10,413 nt of DNA from contig JAASTF010000092.1 of NCBI GenBank assembly GCA_021767525.1, forward strand, positions 1 through 10,413, written 5' to 3'. Both the position numbers and the translations under genes were made by a program. Positions within the stretch are counted from its first letter, which is position 1. The number at the start of each line of letters is the position of its first letter. Below, in pieces: positions 1 to 7,193 of this stretch. The stretch comes from Paracoccaceae bacterium. GTDB taxonomy: Bacteria > Pseudomonadota > Alphaproteobacteria > Rhodobacterales > Rhodobacteraceae. Under the pieces are notes generated by a model. It was given only the letters and a program-made list of their open reading frames with translations, had not been told where the DNA came from and made no database searches.

Positions 1-2196
1 CAGGGTATCGACGATCTCGATCACATCGCCTCCACCGAAATCAAGGATCACGGTCGAGGCAGCCCCCTGCACGGCACGCACCGTCAGATCGGCGATGGTG
101 TAGCCAGTGATCACCAGCACGTCGTTGTCGCCTCCACCCTGATCGTGGATGCGGTCGGCGCCATCACCCGCGGTGTAGTTATAGCGGTCGGCGCCATCGC
201 CACCGATCAGCAGGTCGTCGCCAAGCCCGCCGTCGATCGTGTCCGCCAGGGCAAAGCCCGTCACGACATCATCCCCGGTGGTTTGTTGTTCCGCCACCAG
301 AAGCGCACGAATATCGGCCATCGTCAGCGTCGCGTCGGTAAAGGTCACACCTCCCTCGATCGCGTCGGTAAAGCTGTTCAGCAAACCGTTGCGGATCAAG
401 ACCTCGTCGCCACCGGCGAAGGTGATCATCAGGTCGTCACCATCCCCGGCCACGCGCGAGAATGTGGCATCGGCCAAGGCATAGCCCGTGAATACCACGC
501 TGTCATTGTCGCCCGACCCGTTCTCGTCGATCTCGACGCGGCCATCGCCCACGTCGATTTCGAACACGTCGTTACCGTTGTCGCCCGACAGGATATCCCA
601 GCCGCCATCGCCGCTGATCGTGTCGGCGCCAGTCGTCCCGCCGAAGATGTCCCAGGGCGCAGTGGCACCTGTCGCGGCGCTTAGGGCCACGGTGATATTG
701 ACCATCCCGTCGTCGAACACCAACTGTTCGATCGTGCCCGAGTTGCTGGTGGCCCCGATGATGGTGATCTCGTCGCCACCCGGCAACACGATCACCAGGT
801 TGTCCGGCGCGTTCGCCTGCCAGTAAAAGGCGGCATCGGCAAAGTTGTAGCCCGACAAAACCAGAACGTCGGTGTCACCAAAGCCTCCGTCGCTGATCCG
901 GTCACGCCCGTCGCCTGCCGTGAACAGGTAGGTGTCGGAGCCATCCGCGCCCTGCAGGAAATCGTCGCCAAGCCCCCCTTCGAGCGTGTCGGACCCGCCG
1001 ATGCCCACGATGACATCGTTTCCGGGGGTGCTTTCCTGGGCGTAGATCAGGTTTCGGATATCCAGGCCGGTCAGCACCTCGTCGACGCCGCTGCCCTGGA
1101 AAATCACCTGTTCGATTCCGTTGCCGTTATTGCTGTCGAAGGCATCGACCAGCGTTACCTCGTCGCCCGAGGCAAAGCGGATCACCACAGAATTGCCCTC
1201 GCCCGGAAGGCGCGTGATCGTGGCATCGGCCAGGCTGTAGCCGGTGAACACAACCACATCGTTATCCTGGAACCCGTCGTCGATCACCCTGTCCTGCCCA
1301 TCGCCCGGGTTGAACACGTAGGTGTCGCTGCCATCCTCGCCACGCAGCAGGTCATTGCCGGCGCCGCTGGTGATGGTATCGGCGGTCGAATTCCAGCCAA
1401 CGATGCTGTCATCGCCCGAAGTCGCGTCTTGCGTCAGCAGGATCGCGCGGATGTCGGCCGGGGTCAGCGTAACGCCATCACCAGTGAAAACAAAGCTTTC
1501 GATGGTGTCCGCGTTGCTGTTGGACAGCGTGTTCTGCACGGTGACCCGGTCGCCCGAGCCGTATTCGATGATCAGCGTCTCGCGGTTGCCAGGATCGGTG
1601 GAAAAGCTCACACCGGTCGAATTGATGCCCTCGAACACCATCGAGTCAGCGTCCTGGAACCCGCTATCCGCGACCACGTCCCACCCGTCGCCCGCGCGGA
1701 AGATGTAGGTGTCGCTGCCATCCTCGCCCACCAGCAAATCGTCGCCAGCGCCGCCTTCCAGCGTGTCGGGATCGTCAAAGCCAAAGATACGGTCATTGCC
1801 GGATGTGCTGTCGGCGCCCGTCAGGATCGCGCGCACCTCGTCCATGGTCAGGACGGTGCCATCGCCGAAGGCCAGCAATTCGATCTGGTTGGAATTGGCG
1901 CCGTTCAGCGTGTTCTCGATGATCGCAACCAGCTCGCCCCCGGCCCAGATCGCAAGGTCGGTGCTGCCTTCGCTGACGCGCCGCAGTGTCGCATCGGCAA
2001 AGGCCAGCCCGTCCAAAAGCACGCGGTCGGTATCCTGGAACCCGTCATCGCGCACCACGTCGATGCCGTCGCCGGGGCGGATAACATAGATGTCCGAGCT
2101 GTCCTCACCCACCATCAGGTCGTTGCTTTCCAGTCCGATCAGAACTTCGGCCAGACCGTTGGTGCCGGCCAGCGAATCCTCGCCCGGGGTGCCGGT
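1..2196 (-). repeat. Six long RTX modules (nonapeptides plus HCBP-related-like partner segment)
   Basis: Residues 1583 to the edge hold six modules of about 122-130 residues. The anchor aromatic of GSDTYxF lies at 2086, 1705, 1318, 928, 562 and 181 (spacings 381, 387, 390, 366 and 381 bases). Each module has one or two RTX nonapeptides (GGAGDDLLVGEDGSDTY and variants), then GDGxDxVxDxGFQDxD, a strand VVFTGYxxADAT, a GGDEVxI segment, an IE-x3-F turn and most end in an ADIRALL-like helix. The layout resembles the haemolysin-type calcium-binding protein related domain that follows RTX repeats in many bacterial proteins; that assignment rests on pattern only. The fifth module is the most degenerate (DVFEIDVGDG) and shortest. 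The sixth runs off the window. Confidence 0.85.
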
Positions 2197-5100
2197 GATC
2201 ACCGCATCGCCATGCGCCAACCAGAAGGTGCTTTGCGCCGTCGCGCCATGCGGATCGGTGGCGGTGACAGTGATGAACACCAGGCCCGCGCCGGCAGGCG
2301 GCGTGCCGGTGAAGGTGCCCGTGCCGCTGTCAAAGCTCAGCCAGGACGGCAGGCCGCCATCGGCGTCTGCCGAAAGGGTCAGCGTATCGCTGGCATCCAC
2401 ATCTGTGAACAAGCCCGCCGGCAAGGCATAGCTAAAGGCCGTGCCGCCGGTGGCAATCTGTACGTCCAGCTCTTGCGTGACTTCGGGCGCGTCGTTGCGC
2501 CCCTCGATCACGAAGGTGGCGAGGGCCGGCACCGATATGTCGCCATCGCTGACATCATAGGTAAAGGTAACCGTTTCGCTTTCGCCCAGGGCAAGGTCCT
2601 GGAACACCGACGGATCGATGGTGATATCGCCTTCAAGCACGCTGAACGGCACGGCACGGCCGCCGGTTTGCACCAGGTTCTGGATCACCAGCACCTCGCC
2701 CGTATCCACGTCCGAGGCGAATTGCAGCAGGTCGGCCGTCAGCGGGGCGGCGTCCTCGTTCGTTACGCCAGTGACCGAGCCGCTCACCACCGGCGCATCG
2801 TTCGCGCCGGTCACCGTGATCGTCACCGATTGCGGCACGGTCGCGCCGTGTTCATCGGTGATTCCGTAGGTCAGGGTGAAGGCCAGGCTGTCGCCATCGT
2901 CCAGTGCCTGGAAAACCGGGTCGGCGGTGTCGACGGTCAGGCTGTCGCCCGACAGCGTTACCCCTGCCGGCAACGGGTCGAGATTGATGACCGACAGAAC
3001 CGCGCCGGAATCCACATCCGATGCGCCCGCCAAAAGGTCGAGCGTAAAGGCCGCGTCGTCCTCGGCCGCCGTGGCGCTCAGCGCCGCCGCCACCGTTGGC
3101 GTGTCGTTGGTGCCGGTGATCGTCAGCGTCGCCGTCTGCGGCACGGTCGCGCCGTGCTCGTCGGTGATGTCGTAGGTGACGGTCGCCGTCGCCGTGTCGC
3201 CCAGGTTCAGCCCCTGAAGGTCCAGGTGGCCCGGGTCGACCGTCAGGCTGTCGCCCGACAGGCTGGCCCATGCGGGCAGGCCCGCGACGTTGATGACCGA
3301 CAGAACCGCGCCGGTGTCCACGTCGGACGCACCGGCCAGCAGGTCGAGCGTAAAGGCCGCGTCGTCCTCGGCCGCCGTGGCGCTCAGCGCTGCCGCAACC
3401 GTCGGCGTGTCGTTGGTGCCGGTGATGGTCAGCGTGGCGGTCTGCGGCACGGTCGCGCCGTGCTCGTCTGTGATGTCGTAGGTGACGGTCGCCGTCGCCG
3501 TGTCGCCCAGGTTCAGCCCCTGCAGATCCGGGTGGCCCGGGTCGACCGTCAGGCTGTCGCCCGACAGGCTGGCCCAGCTGGGCAGGCCGCTTGCATTTAT
3601 GACCGACAGAACCGCGCCGGAATCCACGTCGGACGCGCCCGACAGCAGATCGAGCGTAAAGGCCGCGTCATCCTCGGCCGCCGTGGCGCTCAGCGCCGCC
3701 GCGACCGTGGGCGTGTCGTTGGTGCCGGTGATCGTCAGGCTCAGGGTTTGCGGCACGCTGGAGCCGCCGCCATCGACAATGTCATAGCTGATCGTCACCA
3801 AAACGGTCTGGCCCAGCGCCAGCGATTGCAGGTCAGGATGGCCCGGATCGACGGTGACCGTGTCGCCCGAGAGCGTCGCCCATGTCGGCAAACCGGTGAC
3901 ATTGGCCACCGAAAGGGTCATGCCGCCATCGCTCTCCGAAGCGCCGGTCAGCAGATCGACGGTATAGCCCGCGTCATCTTCGGCCGCGCTGGCCGATAGC
4001 GGGCCGGTTACGATGATCGTGCCATCGGTGCCGAAAATCGTCACCGTCAGGGTCTGCGGAACCGACGCGCCGTATTCATCGACGATGTCATAGCCGATCA
4101 CCACGTCCAGCGTGTCGCCCTGGTTCAGGCCCTGATAGGCCGGATGCCCGGGATCGATGATGACGCTGGTGCCGGAGAGCGTGATCCCGTCACCCAGCCC
4201 CGTGACATTCTGCACCGACAGCACGGCGCCGGTATCGATATCCGAGGCGGTCAGCAAAAGATCGACGGTGGTCGGGGCGGCATCCTCGGTCACGCCGGCG
4301 GTCAGGGCCCCGGCCACGGTGGGCGCGTCATTGGTGCCGGTGATGGTGATGACGGCGGTTTGCGGCACGGCGGCGCCGTGTTCGTCGACCACCTCATAAG
4401 TCACTGTTATATCGCGGCTTTCCCCGACAGCAAGGCTTTGGTAGGTCGAGGCCGAGGGATCGACGGTCAGGGTGGTTCCCGACACGCTCATGCCACCGCC
4501 CAGGCCCAGCACAGCCTGGATCGACAGGGTGGCGCCCAGATCGACATCCGACGCGCCGGACAGCAGGTCGAGGGTGAAAACAGCGCTGTCCTCGGCGGCC
4601 GTGGCGCTTAGCGCCGCCGCGACAGTGGGCGTGTCATTGGTGCCCGTGATCGTCAGCGTCGCCGTCTGCGGCACGGTCGCGCCGTGCTCGTCGGTGATGT
4701 CGTAGGTGACCGTCGCCGTCGCCGTGTCGCCCAGGTTCAGCCCCTGGAGGTCCGGATGGCCGGGGTCGACCGTCAGGCTGTCGCCCGACAGTGTCGCCCA
4801 AGCGGGCAAACCGCTGACATTGATGACCGACAGAACCGCGCCGGTGTCCACATCGGACGCACCCGACAGCAGATCCACGGTAAAGGCCGCGTCGTCCTCG
4901 GCCGCCGTGGCGCTCAGTGCCGCCGCGACCGTGGGCGTGTCGTTGGTGCCGGTGATGGTCAGCGTGGCGGTTTGCGGCACGCTGCCGCCCAGCCCGTCGG
5001 TGATATCATAGGCAATCGTCACCACCAGGTCGTCGCCCAGGGCCAGCGATTGCAGATCCGGGTGGCCCGGATCGACGGTCACGCTGTTGCCCGACAGGGT

Positions 5101-6942
5101 GGCCCAGGAAGGCAGCCCGGTCACGTTGGCGACCGACAGCGGTGCAAGCCCGTTGCTTGCGCCATCCAGCAGGTCCAGGACAAAACCGGGATCATCCTCG
5201 TCCGCGGCGGCGGACAGGGGGCCCGCGACCGTGATGCTGTCATCGGTGCCGGTGATGGTCAGAGTCAGGGTTTGCGGCACGGTCGCGCCGTGTTCGTCGG
5301 TGATGTCGAAGGTGACGGTCGCAACCAGCACATCGCCATCGGCCAGTGCCTGAAGATCGGGATGGCCGGGATCGACCGTAACGCTGTTGCCCGACAGTGT
5401 CGCCCAGGCGGGCAGACCGCTGACATTGATGACCGACAGAACCGCGCCGGTGTCCACGTCGCTGGCGCCATCCAGCAGATCGACGGTAAAGGCCGCGTCA
5501 TCCTCGGCCGCCGTGGCGCTTAGCGCCGCCGCAACCGTCGGCGCATCGTTGGTGCCGGTGATGGTCAGCGTGGCCGTCTGCGGCACGGTTGCGCCGTGCT
5601 CGTCCGTGATGTCGTAGGTTATGGTCACCACCATATCCTGGCCCACGTTCAGCTTTTGCAAGGCAGGGTCCGAAGGATCGATCGTCAGGCTGTCGCCCGA
5701 CAAGGTCGCCCAGGCGGGCAAACCGCCGACATTGATGACCGACAGAACGGCCCCGGAATCCACGTCCGAGGCGCCATCCAGCAGGTTCACGGTAACGACC
5801 GCCGAATCCTCGGCCCCGCTGGCGCTGACGGCGCCGGCAACCACGGGTGCGTCGTTGGTGCCCGTAATGGTCAGCGTGGCGGTTTGCGGCACGGACGCGC
5901 CATGCTCGTCGGTGATGTCGTAGGTGACGGTGACGGTAACCTCGTCGCCCAGGGCAAGGCCCTGCAGGTCGGGGTGGCCTGGATCGACCAGCAGCTCGGT
6001 GCCCGAAAGCGTCGCCCAAACGGGCAGACCCGCAAGGTTGGTGACCGACAGGATCGCGCCATTATCCACGTCCGACGCGCCAGACAACAGGTCAAGCGTC
6101 AGCGCAGAGGCGTCTTCGGCGGTGGCGGCGGTCAACGCCGCCGAAACGGTCGGGGCATCGTTGCTGCCGGTGATGGTGATCGTCGCGGTGGCCGTCGCGG
6201 TGTCGCCGCCGCTGGACACTTCGTAGGTAAAGCTTTGCGTGGCTGTTTCGCCCAGCGCCAGGTCGTCGAACGCGCCATCGGTGTCAAAGCTGAAGCCGCC
6301 GTTCGCATCGAACACCAGCAGCCCCTGCCCCACACCGCTAAGCAGCGAAAAGACCGCGCCGGCGGGCGCGGTATCGTTGCCGGCCACGCTGTCGAAAAGG
6401 GTTCCGTTCTCGTCCACCGCAAAGCTGTCGTCGACGGCAGTGACACTGCCGGGCCCGCCCGGATCGCGGGGGTCGACCAGCACGCCGTCGACGAAAAGCT
6501 CCAGCGCCTCGACGCCGCGGATCAGCAGGTTCAGGCTTTCCAATCGGACGAAACCGCGCGGCGGGCTGGCGCCTTCGATCGCATCAAGCCAGGCCACCAG
6601 CTCGGCCTGCAAGGCGGGATCGGCCCATTGCGCCGCCGTCAGGTTCAGCCGCAGCGTATCGAAGCCACGCCCGCCATCGTAAACATCGGGCAGCCATCCC
6701 TGGCTGCCGGTGAGCGTGTGGATCAGGGTATCATTGCCGGCGCCGGCCAGAACCAGATCGTCGCCATTGCCGCCATCGACCGTATCGTTGCCGGTGCCCG
6801 AAATGATGATGTCGCTGCCACCGCCGCCAAAGACGAAATCATTGCCACGCCCTGTCAGGAATATCTCGGACCGGTTGGTGCCATTGATGACATCGTCGCG
6901 CCAATTGAAGAAACGAAAGAAATACGGAACGTAGCCAGGCAT
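1..6942 (-). CDS. Giant RTX / cadherin-like repeat protein, probable type I-secreted adhesin (3' end missing)
   Basis: The frame stays open for 2314 codons from the ATG at 6942 to the left edge; the stop and C-terminus are outside. The start is the first ATG after an in-frame stop (7012-7014) and follows an AGGAGG. Layout by residue: 1-16 aromatic/basic lead (MPGYVPYFFRFFNWR); 31-72 RTX nonapeptides; about 75-168 non-repeat; about 169-260 diverged cadherin-like unit; 261-1482 twelve regular units with GTND, ED, DVD and DEHG motifs; 1483-1574 dystroglycan-type cadherin-like segment; 1583-2314 six RTX modules (the last cut by the edge). I found no Cys and no Sec signal peptide. This fits type I secretion, whose signal would be in the missing C-terminus. 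Family knowledge: such proteins bind calcium, fold outside the cell and often act in adhesion or biofilm. A role as adhesin is inference; a secreted enzyme with a distal catalytic domain is not excluded. No type I ABC transporter, membrane-fusion or outer-membrane gene is visible. Confidence 0.93.
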   Translation of the reverse strand, partial: MPGYVPYFFRFFNWRDDVINGTNRSEIFLTGRGNDFVFGGGGSDIIISGTGNDTVDGGNGDDLVLAGAGNDTLIHTLTGSQGWLPDVYDGGRGFDTLRLNLTAAQWADPALQAELVAWLDAIEGASPPRGFVRLESLNLLIRGVEALELFVDGVLVDPRDPGGPGSVTAVDDSFAVDENGTLFDSVAGNDTAPAGAVFSLLSGVGQGLLVFDANGGFSFDTDGAFDDLALGETATQSFTYEVSSGGDTATATATITITGSNDAPTVSAALTAATAEDASALTLDLLSGASDVDNGAILSVTNLAGLPVWATLSGTELLVDPGHPDLQGLALGDEVTVTVTYDITDEHGASVPQTATLTITGTNDAPVVAGAVSASGAEDSAVVTVNLLDGASDVDSGAVLSVINVGGLPAWATLSGDSLTIDPSDPALQKLNVGQDMVVTITYDITDEHGATVPQTATLTITGTNDAPTVAAALSATAAEDDAAFTVDLLDGASDVDTGAVLSVINVSGLPAWATLSGNSVTVDPGHPDLQALADGDVLVATVTFDITDEHGATVPQTLTLTITGTDDSITVAGPLSAAADEDDPGFVLDLLDGASNGLAPLSVANVTGLPSWATLSGNSVTVDPGHPDLQSLALGDDLVVTIAYDITDGLGGSVPQTATLTITGTNDTPTVAAALSATAAEDDAAFTVDLLSGASDVDTGAVLSVINVSGLPAWATLSGDSLTVDPGHPDLQGLNLGDTATATVTYDITDEHGATVPQTATLTITGTNDTPTVAAALSATAAEDSAVFTLDLLSGASDVDLGATLSIQAVLGLGGGMSVSGTTLTVDPSASTYQSLAVGESRDITVTYEVVDEHGAAVPQTAVITITGTNDAPTVAGALTAGVTEDAAPTTVDLLLTASDIDTGAVLSVQNVTGLGDGITLSGTSVIIDPGHPAYQGLNQGDTLDVVIGYDIVDEYGASVPQTLTVTIFGTDGTIIVTGPLSASAAEDDAGYTVDLLTGASESDGGMTLSVANVTGLPTWATLSGDTVTVDPGHPDLQSLALGQTVLVTISYDIVDGGGSSVPQTLSLTITGTNDTPTVAAALSATAAEDDAAFTLDLLSGASDVDSGAVLSVINASGLPSWASLSGDSLTVDPGHPDLQGLNLGDTATATVTYDITDEHGATVPQTATLTITGTNDTPTVAAALSATAAEDDAAFTLDLLAGASDVDTGAVLSVINVAGLPAWASLSGDSLTVDPGHLDLQGLNLGDTATATVTYDITDEHGATVPQTATLTITGTNDTPTVAAALSATAAEDDAAFTLDLLAGASDVDSGAVLSVINLDPLPAGVTLSGDSLTVDTADPVFQALDDGDSLAFTLTYGITDEHGATVPQSVTITVTGANDAPVVSGSVTGVTNEDAAPLTADLLQFASDVDTGEVLVIQNLVQTGGRAVPFSVLEGDITIDPSVFQDLALGESETVTFTYDVSDGDISVPALATFVIEGRNDAPEVTQELDVQIATGGTAFSYALPAGLFTDVDASDTLTLSADADGGLPSWLSFDSGTGTFTGTPPAGAGLVFITVTATDPHGATAQSTFWLAHGDAVITGTPGEDSLAGTNGLAEVLIGLESNDLMVGEDSSDIYVIRPGDGIDVVRDDGFQDTDRVLLDGLAFADATLRRVSEGSTDLAIWAGGELVAIIENTLNGANSNQIELLAFGDGTVLTMDEVRAILTGADSTSGNDRIFGFDDPDTLEGGAGDDLLVGEDGSDTYIFRAGDGWDVVADSGFQDADSMVFEGINSTGVSFSTDPGNRETLIIEYGSGDRVTVQNTLSNSNADTIESFVFTGDGVTLTPADIRAILLTQDATSGDDSIVGWNSTADTITSGAGNDLLRGEDGSDTYVFNPGDGQDRVIDDGFQDNDVVVFTGYSLADATITRLPGEGNSVVIRFASGDEVTLVDAFDSNNGNGIEQVIFQGSGVDEVLTGLDIRNLIYAQESTPGNDVIVGIGGSDTLEGGLGDDFLQGADGSDTYLFTAGDGRDRISDGGFGDTDVLVLSGYNFADAAFYWQANAPDNLVIVLPGGDEITIIGATSNSGTIEQLVFDDGMVNITVALSAATGATAPWDIFGGTTGADTISGDGGWDILSGDNGNDVFEIDVGDGRVEIDENGSGDNDSVVFTGYALADATFSRVAGDGDDLMITFAGGDEVLIRNGLLNSFTDAIEGGVTFTDATLTMADIRALLVAEQQTTGDDVVTGFALADTIDGGLGDDLLIGGDGADRYNYTAGDGADRIHDQGGGDNDVLVITGYTIADLTVRAVQGAASTVILDFGGGDVIEIVDTL
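2221..2496 (-). other. Dystroglycan-type cadherin-like (putative Ig-fold) segment between the two repeat arrays
   Basis: Residues 1483-1574 break the 102-residue pattern. They read NDAPEV, then FSYALPAGLFTDVDASDTL, GLPSWLSFDSGTGTFTGTPP and FITVTATDPHGATA. The order 'F-x-D-x-D-x-D-x-L', 'LPSWLSF', 'FTGTP' and 'V-x-A-T-D' is characteristic of CADG/He_PIG-type domains. It sits exactly at the junction of the cadherin-like array and the RTX modules. Confidence 0.75.
2497..6162 (-). repeat. Array of 12 tandem cadherin-like (VCBS-type) units, 306-base period
   Basis: Taking the Asn of the GTND motif as unit start, the units begin (minus strand) at 6162, 5856, 5550, 5244, 4944, 4638, 4332, 4026, 3720, 3414, 3108 and 2802. 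Every spacing is exactly 306 bases (102 codons) except unit 4, which is 300. A typical unit runs NDTPTVAAALSATAAEDD, then DLLSGASDVDTGAVLSV, GLPAWATLSGDSLTVDPG, YDITDEHGATVPQ and TATLTITGT. Units 5, 9 and 10 differ from one another at only about 5-6 of 102 residues by eye; units 6, 11 and 12 diverge most in their second halves. The Asp/Asn positions at the linker and in DxD resemble calcium sites of cadherin-like and VCBS domains. The in-frame period allows copy-number change without frameshift. Confidence 0.92.
6727..6852 (-). repeat. N-terminal RTX nonapeptide block of the giant protein
   Basis: Residues 31-72 contain consecutive glycine/aspartate nonapeptides of the GGxGxDxUx type, for example GRGNDFVFG, GTGNDTVDG, GNGDDLVLA and GAGNDT. 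In known RTX proteins these wind into a calcium-bound parallel beta roll. Here the block begins 30 residues from the start codon, whereas the larger RTX region lies more than 1500 residues downstream. The repeats are clear; the calcium binding is family knowledge. Confidence 0.85.
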
Positions 6943-6950
6943 GAAATACC

Positions 6951-6956
6951 CCTCCT
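6951..6956 (-). promoter_or_regulatory. Strong Shine-Dalgarno of the giant RTX gene
   Basis: A perfect AGGAGG (read on the minus strand) lies 8 bases upstream of the ATG at 6942, preceded by a run of six T. No other ATG occurs in this frame between here and the upstream in-frame stop, so the site decides the start. Confidence 0.8.
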
Positions 6957-7099
6957 GAAAAAATCCTTTTCGACCGATGCGCGGCCGATACCCCAAACAT
7001 GCCGCAAAGGGTCATGCGTATAATTCTCTGCCTCGGGATCGGTACGCGCCGGAAATGACGGCTGTGAAAATGATCTATGAATTATTATGTTGTTACCGC

Positions 7100-7128
7100 A
7101 CCGTAGCGAGCGCCCCTATACCTGTCCA
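7100..7128 (-). promoter_or_regulatory. Tentative sigma70-type promoter for the giant RTX gene
   Basis: On the minus strand TGGACA (7123-7128, five of six matches to TTGACA) is followed after exactly 17 bases by TACGGT (7100-7105, three of six matches to TATAAT). An AT-rich patch lies just downstream (about 7060-7092). This would give a leader of about 150 bases before the ATG at 6942. The -10 element is weak, so the call is a hypothesis. Confidence 0.25.
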
Positions 7129-7158
7129 CAACAAAAACGCACCAAGGAAACGCGGATG

Positions 7159-7177
7159 CGCCCTGGCCGTCCGGGCG
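7159..7177 (-). terminator. Weak hairpin downstream of the carnitine operon, possible terminator
   Basis: Read on the minus strand, CGCCC and GGGCG can pair, with a two-base inner GG/CC extension, a bulged A and a four-base loop, starting 17 bases past the stop at 7194. The only T run (five T within 7134-7138) comes about 20 bases later, not directly after the stem. It is therefore not a convincing intrinsic terminator. It is the only candidate I see between the carnitine genes and the giant gene. Confidence 0.2.
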
Positions 7178-7193
7178 GTGTTCGGCGCTCTGG

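Noticed and set aside
1429..3999. 856-codon open frame on the plus strand, opposite the repeat array
   Set aside because: It is codon-aligned antisense to the giant gene. Stops in that frame would need TTA, CTA or TCA codons in the sense gene, which this high-GC gene almost never uses; it ends where the sense gene uses a CTA Leu. Its product is an Arg/Gly/Gln-rich mirror of the repeats with no family features.
2497..6162. Regular repeats that might suggest a CRISPR array
   Set aside because: The 306-base units are protein-coding, in frame and without spacers; they encode cadherin-like domains.
5596..7023. 475-codon open frame on the plus strand over the 5' part of the giant gene
   Set aside because: Same codon-bias shadow as above. 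The sense frame has a perfect Shine-Dalgarno and recognisable RTX and cadherin-like motifs.
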